This document shows, piece by piece, positions 33,817 to 48,405 of a stretch of DNA of 64,000 nt (the stretch's first letter is position 1; each line of letters starts with the position of its first letter). The stretch spans positions 16,595,174 to 16,659,173 of the forward strand of contig OX439042.1 of assembly GCA_949317995.1 (NCBI GenBank). Reading direction: 5' to 3'. Under the pieces are notes generated by a model that searched no databases, was not told the origin of the DNA, and worked only from the letters and a program-made list of their open reading frames with translations. The translations under genes were made by a program, and so were the position numbers. The DNA comes from Acholoe squamosa. Lineage: Eukaryota; Annelida; Polychaeta; Phyllodocida; Polynoidae.

Positions 33817-36800
33817 AAGGAGGGTTGAGGTTAGGGGAGGAGGAAGAACATGGGGGATTTAGAAAGGCCTCTGAGATCAAAGAGGGAGGTGTAACCCTAT
33901 CAGGTGTAGTTAGTTTGTATCTGTATGTATAGGAGTTGCATAGTGTCACTATGATAAGGCACCTTACTCAGGGGGATACGTCTTGATTGTAGTTTGATGA
34001 AAGCCTTAACCCTTATAGGGCCACATAGCACTTAATTAACATATCTCCATGATGTATCATATTAATACTCTGAGGTATGGTGAAGTATAAGACAGTCCAT
34101 AAATCTTACCAACTCAACCGGTTTGATCAGGGAGGCCATAAGAACTATATAGCCTCCCTGGTTTGATGCACTCCCAGTAGTCTGACATGATGGGTTATGG
34201 TGTAGTGTGTAAGGGGCCCGGGGTATAGGGGTCTCCACAAAAATGCAGAATTCCACGTACAAATTTATGTGGAACTTGATTTTACAGTATTTTTACGAGG
34301 AATGGATTAGACAAATTTTACAAGTTTAAATGGGAATCAGCACTATCTGATTATATTACTTAAGTATGCTTGATTTGACAAAAATGTTTTCCCTCTGTGG
34401 ATATTACATTATTTAAAGCCTGCTTTGTAGTTATTGATAGGCAATAGAATATTTTACTTTGTATAGTGATGCATGTCTATTAACCGACAGCAGCATGCAC
34501 CTGCATGGCTGTTTCGACATCTAATTTTGGTCACATAGAAGGCCTATTATGAGAAATGGGGCTGTTTATTGGTGACATAAACACCGATCACACAGGGATG
34601 TAACCTGTAAGTAGGGGTAAAGGTGACGCTAAATAGACTCTAAATAGATCAGGAAGGGGTAAGGGCTGATGCTATAGGTTGAGGAAATCACTTGATAGCT
34701 GAGAAGTAAAGGGGCATATAGGATAAGGGTAGTTTTATGGTTGCCTATAGCAGTCTATTCTAGACAGAAATCTGGGCAACACAAAATTAATGTATCACTT
34801 CAACACTTGGTTATTCAGATAAAAACAGAGATAAAACTTCCTTCTTTCTAATCCATAGTTCTTTTTCAGCCTAAATAAAAGTGTAGGAAATTCTAAAAGA
34901 GTCTCTTTTTCATAAATTAAAGAACCAAGTTATTACCACTTTCATACAGTTGTGTCTCAGACATCCATAACAAGAAAAATGTGGCCCCCCTCCGCCCAAA
35001 CACAAGCTACAGTGGACACACTGGCATACAATTTTGGACGCTGGAAACATTCATGCAGGCGTCTGCCCTACATGATGTGAGCGCTCCCTGGTGATATCCC
35101 CAGGCATGGGATTGGGTTTTTGGGGAAAATCCAAGATAGTGCCCCTTTTCCTTCTCTGAGGTAGTATTTGAGATGGATCTGAAAGGATAGAAGTCTGAAA
35201 AGTTTAAAACCACCCCCCCCCCCCTTTATCAATGTGAAATAGTTTTCTCATTGGATCTGTGCAAATCACAAAGATGACCAATTCAGCTTTCAAATATCCG
35301 AGATTTTGGATATATCCTGACGAATTCCATGACTGTATCCCCATGGATACGGATGCGGAAACGGTCCCTTTCAGTGAGCACAACGTTAGCTTTGCCTTTA
35401 TACGGGCATCGTACAATACGGCAGTGGTCCTACGCGTGAGATAAATTATCTACAGACTCCGCGTGAACCTTTGCCTATAGTCCCCTGCATATTATGTAGG
35501 CCTACTGACGTCGGCACATCACTTTAACAGAGTATTCAGCTCAATGAATTCATGACGTTGTTTATAAAACACTCCCAACACGGTACCGTACAGGTAGACT
35601 ACAGGCCATGTTGGTTTGTGATGTGACTGCTCTAAGCACATACTTCGCATCCAACTGGTGATGGTTCAGGGAGGTGCACTCCCTGATGAGGGTCACAATT
35701 AGAAAACAGATCTAGGACCAGTGTCGCAGACATTTCCACCCAGCCGTCGGGTGAAGGAATCCGTCACTGCATTTCCCACCAACCCCTGGTGAATGCTACG
35801 CATGTTACTACGGCCAATGCATGACGTAGCATGTGATGTCACCAGGTGATAATGACGTCACAAATGATGTCATAGCCAAAATGGCGCTGCCCAGGGAGAA
35901 AACCGAAACCATTAATAGATTTGCAACGGTCGCTACGCTCCCGGCCATTAAAGTGGCTTGCAAACCCTAAAAAATAACCCTTACATTGAAACTTTGTGTA
36001 CCTTTCTCACCTGTACCATTCAGCTCCCATCAGCTGTCCATTCTGTAGAGCCACCCTAGGTTCCCATTTCCACCTTCACACCACATCAATTCAACTTAGA
36101 CTAAGTATCTCAACACCCTATACTGACATCCCCATCATTGAGTCTAGAAAGATGTCTAGGATGTAAGCCTCCCCATCCGTCTATGTTCACAATGCTCTGC
36201 GTGTAGTGTCCACCCCCAAGGTCCACCCACCCCACTAGCTCACAGCCAAAATTAACTTTCCTATTTTGAGAAAATGCCTATCGTTTAAGTACAAATCTAA
36301 TTTAGTAGATGAATCTCCATAGCTTAGAGACAATTATTTTGTACAAACAAGATATAGAATATTAGCTTGCATGGAGAAAGGAAATCTTACATTTTCAAAA
36401 AGATAATCTTCCTTACACTATACTCAAATTCCAAGGCCTATAAGATCTGACTTAAAAGAAATATTTTCTGAAAATGACAAAGTTATTCTTGGTGTTTCTG
36501 TCTACTGTCAGCTGCCCCTCACGTGGCTCCTCCTCCAGGTGCTGGTGACACCTGACCGTCCCTCCTCCCTCTCATCCCCTATCAGGTAGTCACCAAATTG
36601 CACCTTACTGTCCCCCTGTGCTGTCTGCCTACCTCTGTGCCATCATTATAGTGGGTCTCTCACCACTTGATATCTTATACTGGGTCTCTTACCATTTGGC
36701 TTTTTTATAGTGGGTAATTCTTGTAGTGAGTCTTTCATCACTTAGTGTCTTTATATTGGGTCTCTAATCATTTGGCAGAAACTGGTGAGGACAAAATTAA

Positions 36801-38157
36801 TTGCTTGCACGCAAGTTCTCAGCAACGCACTGCTCCGAACCATGCTTGTTAAATACCAAATCTGGGCACAGTATTGGACACTTGGGAATTCACTATATAG
36901 TGTAGGAGTGCAGCGTGAAGGGTTGAACTATCGAGTCCTTACTGTGCACATGAATTTGCAACACGCTGTAGCTATAAAAGAAACAACTTTAATACATAGC
37001 AAAAGAATGTACTGTAGAAGAAAACATTGGCCTTTGGATGTTCGCCACATATGAGTGTACATACGTTGTACAATAAAACTGATACAGAAATCTGAACACC
37101 CTGTATATTTATTTCAGAACTCGAGTCGACAACTTCACCTGTCTATTGTGTTTTATTCCCCATTCATGGGGGTGGAAGAGTTAGATGTTAGGGATTGTAG
37201 GGCCGTGATTTATTCACACAGTGAAGAGATATTCTATCCCTTGTACTCGTGGAAATTCTACACGTATAAATCAACCATTAACCCTCGACTGTACAGGCCA
37301 GTATTAGCACTCAATAGGGTATTTCCAATACAATGTAGAAGTGATTTATGACTATATCATGGGCATATAACCTACACATGCTCCACCTATGAGGTAAATC
37401 ACCATATTAGAAATACAAGTACCCACAAATGTGCCAGTTTGCCAGACTATATCTATGATTGCGTCGGTACATCATGTTGCAAGTGAACACAAAGCACTGT
37501 CAGAGGCATCATGCCATTCCTAAAGGGTTAAAGGAATAAAGGATGGTGACTAAAGGATGTGCATTCATGGATATTCTCTCTTCATCTCAATTATACATTC
37601 TCCTCGTTCTTTTCTTATCTCTGTTATCAGTGACAAAGACTAATGATGATCTGATACAACCATATCTCCCACTGAATCGTCTATCTCATGGCTATCCTAT
37701 CAGATAAATCTTAGCCTATTACACATTCCTCTCTACCATGTTACTTCTTTGTAACAGCTATTCTATCTGTGTTTCTTTGGTCCATTTTGACCCTCCATGT
37801 ATGCCTAGGGACCTACCCCAGAGCAGCTTATCTCAATTAATTATAGTTATTTACAAGGGTAATTTGGAGATCACTTCAGACCAGTGTTACGGCGTAGTTG
37901 GTATTTTCCCTCCCTAATTGACCTCGGTATCGCTTGTGATTATCATTATTTATTGTAGTCTGCTTTTCTAAATGTCTCTTGCTGCTGGAAGTCATTACTC
38001 ACTGTGCTACAGATGGTGTTGTTAGGGTAGAGGTGGCTACATTATCATGATGATCCAACCTTTGATATTTGGAGTGGATCCCAAGGCTTAAAAGAGGCAT
38101 TGTCGGTCTTTGTGAATTCAAATCTTCCTTTGTCATGACGTGCCCTTTGAGGGAGTA
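33817..38157. other. No gene seen
   Basis: This is unique AT-rich sequence with small inverted repeats, such as CCTGGTGA...TCACCAGG at about 35784-35846. The longest open frames (under 100 codons) resemble nothing I know. Confidence 0.55.
36640..36785. repeat. Degenerate short tandem repeat GTGGGTCTCTCACCACTT
   Basis: Four to five imperfect copies of TAGTGGGTCTCTNACCATTTGG, about 30-45 bp apart, lie in otherwise unremarkable sequence. Confidence 0.5.
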
Positions 38158-38706
38158 AACCTTGGTATGTTCTTTAGGCTTATAGTACAAAAACCATGGT
38201 ATGTCCTTTAGGCTTATAGTACAAAAACCTTGGTATGTCCTTTAGGCCTATAGTACGAAAACCTTGGTATGTCCTTTAGGCTTATAGTATAAAAACCTTG
38301 GTATGTTCTTTAGGCTTATAGTACAAAAACCTTGGTATATCCTTTAGGCCTATAGTACAAAAACCTTGGTATATCCTTTAGGCTTATAATACAAACACCT
38401 TGGTATGTCCTTTAGGCCTATAGTACAAAAACCTTGGTATGTCCTTTAGGCTTATAGTATAAAAACCTTGGTATGTTCTTTAGGCTTATAGTACAAAAAC
38501 CTTGGTATGTCCTTTAGGCCTATAGTACAAAAACCTTGGTATATCCTTTAGACTTATAATACAAAAACCTTGGTATGTCCTTTAGGCCTATAGTACAAAA
38601 ACCTTGGTATGTCCTTTAGGCTTATAGTATAAAAACCTTGGTATGTCCTTTAGGCCTATAGTACAAAAAACCTTGGTATGTCCTTTAGGCTCATGGTACA
38701 AAAAAA
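38158..38706. repeat. 34-bp minisatellite with higher-order pattern (about 16 copies)
   Basis: The unit is CCTTGGTATGTCCTTTAGGC followed by CTATAGTACAAAAA. Variants (CTTATAGTATAAAAA, ATATCC, TTATAATAC) recur in the same order about every 172 bp, that is every five units. This indicates that blocks of units have been amplified together. Confidence 0.9.
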
Positions 38707-40596
38707 GAACATAGTGAAATGGACAAAATTTTGTACCTTTGGTTACAAACTAAGGAACCCACCATTCCAGGACATGCAAGCATACCACGATATCAATTTA
38801 CCAAGACATTGCATGACAAGAGGGGAAAACATCCCAGTGTTTTTGGCCTTCTCTTTCTTTACCTCCTATTCTAGAAGGCTAATAGATGGGGTGTCTGGCA
38901 CAGGCCCAAGTAGAACAATAATGTACATAGCTGTCAGGATGGGAACAAAGACGTAGGCATCTTGATTACCATTAATTAACATCAAGGTCATTAGTCTGAG
39001 CAGGAATGCTTCTAGACGCTGGCGCTAGGGGTCGTCCCTGTAATGGGAGACACCTGGTGAGGCTAGAGTGAACTATCTTACTTTATTGGGAATGGCATCA
39101 GGCTGTGTTTGTATGTTTATGGTAACTGCTTTTTCTTGCTTACCGGGTATGTCGCTCTTTCTAAAGATGGCATGTCTTCACTTTGGGATAAATTAAAGAG
39201 TTGACTGCCATCATTGGTTGAGTGGTAAGTAGGTAATAGATCTGATGACAAACACTAGCCACACTTTGAAAGCTTACACTTTCAGAAAGTACTCTCTCCC
39301 AGCTTTTTCTTAGGTCAATGGACCTGTAGAATAATGCACTTCCTGGAATACACTTTATGAATTCATTTGGGGCTTCCATTTCATATAAACCTTTGCAAAC
39401 GACCATATGAACCATATCACAAATATATTTTCGTCTCATGGCAATACATGGAAGATGATAGTAGTTACCTCCCACCAGGCCAGGTGGAAAGATGTAAGAA
39501 ACTACACAAACATTTTCACACCTGAACCATATGCATTGAACCAACCCCAGAGCAATACCTCGCGCCCTCTTCAATGGCTACACCTCGCAAAATAAATATT
39601 TCCCACATCCCCTATCGCTCCTCCACGCACCCATCATCCATCCAGCCTCTCCTCCACCTCTGTAGTTAATATACCTTGTCTATATCTATTATCGCTCTCT
39701 GTCTGGGCCCTTTGCACTGTCTTTGTGCACAAGTTTTGCTTTTTGCGGCCGGCTGCCATCATATGCCTGGCCGGTAGGCGTGTAACTGAGACCCGGGGTG
39801 GGCGGCCAGATGGGGGGAAGGGGGCAGGGTACATAGAAGGTAGTCTGACAGCGTCCGCCGCCCCACGGCGCCACTGTCGGCTCTAATCGACTTCACGGCT
39901 TAATCTGCTAATCGCCTCCTCCTGCTAAGGCCGCGTGTTCACCAAAAATAAAGCTCAAAATTTCGAAAAATTCTATGTTTTCCGCTTTTAAAAAATATTT
40001 AGATATCCATAGAGAATACTATCCGATATGAAACACCCAGAATGTCAACATTCTGAAGGATAATGACGTTGAAATAATACTTAAAACTTAGATAGGTTCT
40101 TCTAGACCATAAACACATGTACATTCAACATGAGGTATTTTAGAATTTATTTTGAATGCGTTTCCTACAAAAATACATTGTCTAAGATTTCCTTTGACTT
40201 ATTGCTTTGAACATTTGAACCACGCATGTAGTCTGTATTGCTTTGTGTAATTACTTATCCCATGTTAATGCAGATACTCATAAGATTCATACATCACAAT
40301 TATGTATCATATCACCAGTACATCCATCACCCCCTCTCAGTCTAGACACTATCCACATCACATACAGGATAAACTACAGTATATCTACATCATAAATAGT
40401 GTCTCAGGTATTCAATCATTCCAGGGTACATCAAGACATATATCTCTACACCCCACATAATGATTACTAATAACCCCATTTAGACCTACACCATTGCGTG
40501 CTGGCTCCACAAGTGTACAAGGTTCACACTTGATATATCACTTTTTATGTGGAATGCACTCTATTTGGTGACAATACTTCCTTCTATGTTGTCCAT

Positions 40597-40863
40597 AGCC
40601 CTTTCAGGGCCACATGATTCCTCGAGATTTATGTTTTCTTTCTCATCATGATACACCCATACAGTGCTGGTATGTCTAATCTGCAGCACGCAATTGAAAA
40701 TTTGTGGACCCTTTGTGGGTGTATTAAAACCGTGGAGTCGGCATGATGCATGAATGCAGTGCTGGTGAGTAGACTCGCCAGGGCTGCATTCATGCATCAT
40801 GCCGACCGAGGGGCATGATGCATAATGTTTTATGTCATGGCAGATACGAGCATTACAACACAG
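40597..40863. mobile_element. Hairpin-family MITE copy
   Basis: The left terminal repeat resembles AGCCCTTTCAGGGCC. The core hairpin at 40737-40806 has perfect 22-bp arms starting GTCGGCATGATGCATGAATG, separated by GTGAGT and ACTCGCCAGGGC. The right terminus is unclear. Confidence 0.65.
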
Positions 40864-41350
40864 GGATGTAAGTCAGGCATAGGCAAAAATCAGGAAGCCA
40901 TACATTTACTTGATATAAAAGCCTTCTATTTTTCCAAACAGCCCTCCTTACCACTTGTATAAGGAAAGTCCATGGCATTCAAAATTTTCAGAAATCAGGA
41001 AATCCTGATAAATCCTGAAGACTTACATCCCTGACAACAGTACTGGACATTGCATATTCAATTTGGGGGGGGGAATGGAATACAATGTTGCCGTATCCAA
41101 TGGGTGTCCACCATCTTGGATTTTGAACAGATCTGAGCATTTTTTTCTTTATTTATAAACAAAATAACCTCCTAGGCCATGACATAAATGCAAATGTCCA
41201 CTTCCATGGGACTTTTTACATCGTATTCCCCTCTGTGGGACCCATGGTCGTGGACATTTGCTTATGTATTTAAAGGGTTTAATAAGAGTTGATTATTGAC
41301 TAATCACCATACATCTTGAAATGATAACAACTGCTACCTGAACTGACAAG

Positions 41351-41398
41351 TAATTAATGAAAGTAATCAAGTAATTAGCAGAGAGAGTTACCTAATTA
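41351..41398. promoter_or_regulatory. Clustered homeodomain-type TAATTA sites
   Basis: TAATTA occurs three times and TAATCA once in 48 bp. This is the core bound by many homeodomain proteins. The surrounding DNA is AT-rich, so chance is possible. Confidence 0.3.
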
Positions 41399-41783
41399 CA
41401 TCATCAACCAGGTATGCTTGGCTAGCTCAGGCAAATGTTTATCACTTCACAGAGAGCTATTGTTTGTATATAGCTTCTCTATATCTACAATGTACTGTAC
41501 ATAGAGCGATGCAATGTCATTCTGACTATTGAATCAAGCTCTTGATTGAGTTGTAAAGTAGTACAATGATTAATTTGATACATAATCAGCCTAATATCAA
41601 AGACACCCACCCCTCATAGATGGCTTAAAATTCTATCAAATGATCTTGTAGAAATACAAGGTTTAACTTTCGGGATAAAAATGGCAGCATTTATCCTACA
41701 TACACTAGAAGGATTTTTCATATTATCTAGTTCTTCATATCCAAATATTCAACAACTTATCAACCAAGTAATTCGTGTACTTA

Positions 41784-41957
41784 TACATCAGAGAGAAGAA
41801 ATGGAGTCACAGTGACTCCGAAATGGGAGTCCAGCTTCTATCACTCATATGACCCCCTTTAGGACTCCTTTTTGACTCTCCAGAAATATTGTCAATATAC
41901 TGACTCCCTAGGAATACAAAGTCAAGCTCTAATTTGACTATGCTTTTCTCTGTAGCT
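41784..41957. mobile_element. Short copy of the GAGTCA-rich inverted-repeat element
   Basis: The left end is AGAGAGAAGAAATGGAGTCA and the right end is inverted AGAGAAAAGCATAGTCAAA. The interior GGGAGTCCAGCTTCTATCAC is shared with the larger copy at 48744-49662. Confidence 0.6.
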
Positions 41958-44900
41958 ATAGGCAGTGAGGTATTGCAAGTGGGTACTCCCAAACAGCCAC
42001 ACTAACTATATTGCTTTTCTCCTTTTTTCCAGTCTGTCCAAAAATGAGCCAAATCTGAGCTTTGTCAAAACATACCACGTGCATGCATACTTATTACAGT
42101 TAAGTTAACGTATTACAAATCAACAAAATGTACCAATTATGAATGAATACATGCTGATTATCGATACTGACTCAACTAAGCAACCATAAAAAATGTGCTA
42201 GAAATGATCAATTATTTGGCGAATGCTGAATTTGACCAACACTATAGGCATGTCGGTAAATCAGAGTCCTTTTTCCCAAGTGCCTGGATAAAATAAAACG
42301 TTTTTAAGTCCCGTATTAGACCCCAACACCTGTCTGGTATTTAATCAAGCAATATAAAGCAAACCTCCATTAAGCTACATTTACGTGGGACTTTTTTCTT
42401 CAAATTAATAGCCCCAAACTAAACGTTATACCATAGAGACCAGATTCCAGAAGATTCATTACTTAAAGTCTTAGATAAGATTGTAACATTAGAGGGTGGT
42501 TTTGCTTTACTCTCTCTTCATGCCTTCTTTATAGACGTTTAAACCCCTCTAACTAGGCCCTGTAATGACACAGTCCCTTTCGTTACGCCGCTCTTTTTCC
42601 ACCACTTATTCAGTGTACCTGCCAATTTGGCTACGTTAGCGGAGGGGCTGACCTGAACTGAACAATCTTCCAAGCCTCCTTCCACCCTACCCCTACATCA
42701 ATAAGACCTCACACACCACTGCACCCCATTGAACAAACAAAACACCAACCGCCCCTTGCATAAGGCCACTTTTGGGGGCGTGGTCCGTATTTCAATGGTC
42801 ACGCCCCTCAGCGTCTCAGCGTGCCACTTACATACGTAATGAGGGCGTTCTAGCCAGTCTCCTAAGAAGAATCCCACTAAATCCAAGATGGCGGTAGGTA
42901 GGAGGGAGTGGACGCCGGTATAGTATATGTGGTGCTGACAAGGCACAATGCCATGGGTTGGGAGTGGCAAAATGGGGAGGGAGTTCTAGAGTCCTAAGCC
43001 TAGACATAGGCCTCAGTATTGGACTGGGGGCTAAGGACCGGGAGAGGGCCCTCTGGCTGCCCTGCTAAATGCCCAATTACCATGGGTTTAGAGACTAATA
43101 CGTCCTAATGATGGAGGGGCGGTCAGCTGGTGGGCAGAATGGGTGGGTGGGTCATTATAGAAGCTTACCTCCCCCAAACACTTACTCACCCTCCCATCCC
43201 CTGAGGCACTGTGATCCCCTGTGAAGCTGAGAAGAGGGACACTTTGGGTGACAGGGCAGAGAGAAGAAGAGCCCTTCTCAGGTGACAGGAGTCAAGGGGC
43301 TAACGTCAATGGGCAGACAGTGAGACAGGACAGGGGGTCTGGGTGTGATTCTAATACTGTATGGCAGAGAGGGATGGTTTCAGACTCAGCTTCATTTTCT
43401 ATAGAACAGCTGTCTTCAAGACCTTCAAAGTAACTGACGTGCGAATTGAAGGTTAAATGCTAAATTTGGACTTCAAGCATTTCAAGTGGCACAGGCGTCG
43501 TGCCGACCATTCCCACTGTCCTATATAGTACTATTATACACTGTCACATTGATAACTTTCTGTACAAACTTCATTACAATTTGCTGTTTATCCATTATCT
43601 AGTTGAAACCACCACTAGTGCTACACGCAATTTGGACAATCTACCCATAACTGTCAATTGTATATCACATTTATTTGTGGAGAAGGTATATATTGGATAG
43701 TCGTTGTAGAATTACCAATTCAAATACCGACTGACACATGCCACAAGTTATCGACAAAATGAGGGCAACAAAATCTGCAAACTATGTATTCATTCTCAGC
43801 CCACATCGCAACCTATAAATACCACCGTTTTGTGGGGCATCTACCATATCTCTTGACATATGAATGCCATTCATAAGATCACAACAATCTTCTTAAGCAG
43901 AGGCGAGATGATTATGATATCCTATTGTTAATAGTGCAACGGTCTTCACGGGTATCCATCAATGATTGACGCATGTAAAGTGGGATATGAACTCACTGGT
44001 CTAGCCCGCATATATAGGGAACATAGATAGACATGGCTTTATGTCCCTGGATTGCTCAGTTTATTATTCCCTGCAGAATGCGTCAGCTGTCAAAGGTTTC
44101 ATGAAATGATTAATGCATGGACATCAATGCGAGTCTGAAAAGGTCTGGCACTGTATGTTGCTAAACGTATGTATGCTATACATGCACCGCATATATAGAC
44201 CGAAGAATACCATTGCGTAAAACTACAAAATCGCCAAAGACTATACAGACATAGCGGGATTAATTACAAGCCAATAGAATAATTCCAGCCATTCAGTGCG
44301 GTCCTCTCGGGGGGCAGTGGTACCCATCAGTGATAAGAGCTGGGAACCAGCTTCAGCAATAGCCGCGCCCATTGGACAATCCGCTCCATCGGTATATAGA
44401 CAAGTGCTTTACCAGAGCGGTGACTGGGCTGAGATCCGTAGTGGACGCGGTCAGTGCCAGAGCCAACGTACCAGGGTCATATACTACTTACACACCTAAT
44501 ATTTCTACGAGCCGGGAGTAGCTATTCTGCAGTGATAGGATCAACCAAAATATAGTATATGATCGACTCTGATTTGATTTTTGACAAGGAGGGGCATCTG
44601 AGATCATCATCAGAGCTGTCCTTACACTCAGTATATCTCAGATAGGATGGAGAAAATGTTGAGCTCCTGAATAGCAAGTAGTATATTACTTCTGCTAGTG
44701 GCCACTGGGAGGCAGCACTGTTCTATGCTCTCCCCGTCTCAGAAAGCTTGCCTTCTCTCCAAGGCGCATCTGATAGTTACCGCCACCAGAAGGGTACTCT
44801 TCGATCTTGGAATTTTCTTGTGATAATTACCATCAACATTCGGAGGGATCGTTTACAGCATATCCTCTTGCGCATATCTACTTTCCATGGATCGTTTCCT

Positions 44901-45750
44901 CCTTTCCATATAGGCAGATCACCAAAAGTGGAAACTCCCTTTTTAACTGGTGACAATTTCATCAGATCACTTTGCTGATAACAGCTGATGCCGCCACCCC
45001 TGTCTAACAGACCTCCATGGGGTCCTCACAGCGGGAGGTCTCAGAGAACAAAGCACGGGGGCAGCCCTGGGCGGGACGGGAGGACAGGTCCATACGGCGT
45101 GTACCGGGGGTAGGGGCGGACAGCAACAACCAGAGCGGACAGATATAGACTGGGACGAGCAGAAAGAGCGCAAATTGTGGGATTCAACCCTCTTCATGAA
45201 AGCTAGTGCGGGGGGGGGGGGGGGTACTTTCTGGCATTTTGTATATGTGAAGCAGTCATATTAATGGATATTAAAATATACCCGATTCTGAGATTGTCAA
45301 TGGTCGCCATTTGTCTTCTATCTGCAGCAAAGTAAATAAAGCATTTGGCAGAAGAAACTTCACGACCAAGAAAACTGCATGCGACTTGGAAAAGCAAGCC
45401 TTCATTCAAGGCCTTTTCGCGAGCATGAGTGTGGTTTGAAACTGAGGGTTTTAATGCAGAGCGCAATGGTGAATAGACTTGAACTGTGCTAGCCCTGCGG
45501 AATGGGGACATGTGTGCACCACTACAGGCGCTTGGCTTTCGGTTGGTGCTGCTCCTTGATGCCGATGGCCGCAGCAGCAGCAGCAGAGAAGCAGGGTGTT
45601 TGGGGCTGGATGTGGCCACAATCGGATTATGGCTGAAATGTTACCGGGTAGGAGGCGGTGGCCACTGGCTGTGTGGGTGCCATGCTGACAGATTGGACCG
45701 TCATTGGACGTGACGTCAGGCCAGGGTCACAACGTCCAGGGTGGGGCACA

Positions 45751-45754
<4 letters not shown>

Positions 45755-45812
<58 letters not shown>
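45755..45812. repeat. GA dinucleotide microsatellite
   Basis: This is an uninterrupted run of about 29 GA units. Frames crossing it give artefactual RE or SL repeats. Confidence 0.97.
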
Positions 45813-45814
<2 letters not shown>

Positions 45815-47539
45815 CCGATAGATTATACGATTGTCCTGTATATAGCCAAAGTGGCAGAAGTTTCCCTTTTCGAGTACCATGCCATTAAATTCACTGTTCA
45901 AATCCCCCATGTCTAATTCCATTACTTTCATTAGATGTATCGTCTATGCAAATGTTATGCATGCTAGAACTCGAAATAAGAACGTGCCTATTCCCCAATA
46001 TAGTTTACTGAAGCTATGGTGCACATGCATGTAGTCTTTATTCTATAATTGTTGGATCACCGAATATGAGACAATTAAATAATTTAATACCTTAAATGAT
46101 CACATATTGAATGTCATTAATACATTAAGTTCCCCAAGATGCTTATATGCAAATCAAATGAAATTTAAAACATTTGGTAAGTTATCCCCATCCACGCAGC
46201 GTTTCCATACCCCCCCCCCACAAACACACATAAGTCAACAAGGCCTAAAAAAAAATTTGCAAGTTTCCGGTAACATGGTACTAAAAGTTGAGGTAGGTAG
46301 GTCGAATTTTTTTTAAATTTTTTTTTTAAATTTTTTGTTGTTGTTGATAAATATGTTGGCCGAAATATTGAGTTTTTATCATTGATAATGATCAATATTA
46401 GCTATTGTACCTGCCAAAATGTATAAAGCTTCAGTATAAATCTAGGATTCCTTGCTTGGATGGAAGGGAAATCTTATGATACTAAAATAAAATGTCTAAG
46501 GCTGTGCCACAGGCACAAGTATGATTGACTATCATGTACTATGGCCATAACTCACCAGGGCTGCAATGTTAGACATTGATGTCTAGTCAATCAGATAATA
46601 AGATTGTGTAAGTGATCCTGTTCTTAAAGGGCTAAAAGTCAGTGATGCATATATGCAAGGTTTAAAGGTTCCCTTGAGAAAGGTGCCTGGCCAACACTCT
46701 TGTAGTGGTGTTTTGAGATTGGGTAGAGCAGAACTAGTTGAGTACCTCAAGGGACACAGAGTGTTAGTGCATCATACCAACCTTAGGCTAATAAGGCCTT
46801 TGTATGGTTGTACATATATGTAGGTGGCCTGTTAAAGGGTTAAGGATTACCCCGAGGTGTGACAACATCAATACTCTATTCCCATGTGTGAATAATCTGC
46901 TAGTAGCCCTCTTAATATGCCTTGTCAGCACAATAGATTTATACAGGGTCCCTGTCTTATAAGGTAACAGCTTTGCAATGCTCATGGAGACACTGTATCT
47001 GCAAAATATGGTAAGGTTTATATAGAAGTAAATACTTGATTGACGTCTAGTCAATCAAGTAATGAAATTGATGTGAAAATTTATGAATAATATTGAAAAA
47101 ATTCTGAAAAAATATGAAAAATTCTGAAAAAAAATCTGAGGTCGGCCTTGTTTGGCTGAGGCAGGTCGGGTTACCGGAAACCAACCTTTTTTTTTGGCCC
47201 AACAACTAAAGTCACTCCTGCATCCCAAAAATAAAATATCTCCATGAGATAAGTGTGTACATAGATTCTACCTGTCCACCAGGACTGTCAGACTACAATA
47301 TGTAGGGCCTTGATGTGTGAGAACAATGGGAGCCGCCCCTACCATTACCACTCATCACTCATAGGGTCCTGACAACCTACCCTGGCTGCACAGGGCCACC
47401 CCAGCCATCTGTCCTTTGTACAGCCTCATATATGTATTTATACACATACCATGCTCACTACTAACCCAATACTAAAATCAACTCCTCACTTTGCTTAACT
47501 ATCAAAGTACAGCACTTTGCCTACAATATGGGATACCCA

Positions 47540-47696
47540 TCGGTCGGCATGATGCATGGATCCAGCCCTGGCGAGTAACTCACCATGGCTGCATTTAATT
47601 CCACTTCATCATGTCAACCTATATATGGGGTCGACACCATTGTTTGGCATGATGTGTGCATTCACAGAAGTATTGTGCTGCCCTTGAAGGGTTAAC
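47540..47696. mobile_element. Hairpin-family MITE copy, partial
   Basis: It contains GTCGGCATGATGCATGGATC, CCAGCCCTGGCGAGTAACTC and the right terminus CCCTTGAAGGGTTAA. The second hairpin arm is degenerate. Further decayed copies are visible at about 37455-37540, 46740-46845, 49745-49965 and 56090-56185. Confidence 0.6.
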
Positions 47697-48142
47697 TACA
47701 CATTTAGGGCTACACAACTGCCCTTTACAATGTACCAACCATAAGTACCAGAGTTGAAACCAAAGAAAATCTTCTCTAGCAATTAATCACCATCTAGCAT
47801 GACCCTTTGGCTATTTAGGGGTCTTTAAAGGGGTGCAGGGTCAGTGGAAGGTTTATTTCTCATTTTTAATTCTTGGTTTGTGTCAGGTAAATGTGGATGG
47901 TTACACTGAGTGGTATTGTCTGCAGGTCTTTGTGAGGGCTCACCTGTGTGTATCTGATGGACGTATACATGGACCATCAACTCACCTGTGTTGTATGCAA
48001 CTCAGATTAGACATAAAACTCACCTGGTTCATCATTTACAGAAGCCAAATACACTCTGATCAATTTGCTCAGCATTCTTTGACTTCTGTTATTGGGATAT
48101 AACAAATATCTACTTGTAAACATCAATTGTAAACTAAACACA

Positions 48143-48405
48143 CACTGAGAAAATAGTCTTTCTCACTTGAGCCTTTATCCAGACTCAGGCAATGTCGCCA
48201 AAATGAGTATGATTTGAAACTCAGCCTGAGCCTGGGGTGATACTCGGGCAGATCCTGAGGCTGGTCCAGGCTGAGCCTGGGGTGATACTCTGGCTCTGCC
48301 TGAGTATCATCCACAGGGTCAGGCTGAGTCTCAAATCATACTCATTTTGGCGACATTGCCAGAGTCTGGATACAGACTCAAGTGAGTAAGAATATTTTCT
48401 CAGTG
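48143..48405. mobile_element. 263-bp foldback element
   Basis: It is palindromic along almost its whole length: CACTGAGAAAATAGTCTTTC to the left against ATATTTTCTCAGTG to the right, and inner arms containing CGCCAAAATGAGTATGATTT. The centre has a tandem GAGCCTGGGGTGATACTC repeat. No coding frame. Confidence 0.8.

Larger units (their letters stand above)
38707..41783. other. No gene seen
   Basis: The stretch includes a 137-codon minus-strand open frame at 39161-39574 with no recognisable domain, and a group of TAATTA sites at 41351-41398. No splice-supported exon. Confidence 0.5.
41958..48142. other. No gene seen; repeats and a GA microsatellite
   Basis: The stretch holds decayed hairpin-family copies near 46540-46850, a GC-richer patch at about 44980-45130, poly-G at about 45210, and the GA run. 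The open frames at 45203-45619 and 45486-45713 are unlike known proteins. Confidence 0.5.

Noticed and set aside
39161..39574. 137-codon minus-strand frame considered as an upstream neurobeachin exon or separate gene
   Set aside because: No similarity to the PH-like or upstream neurobeachin segments, and no convincing splice sites.
45658..45931. RE-repeat and SL-repeat frames
   Set aside because: Translation of the GA microsatellite.
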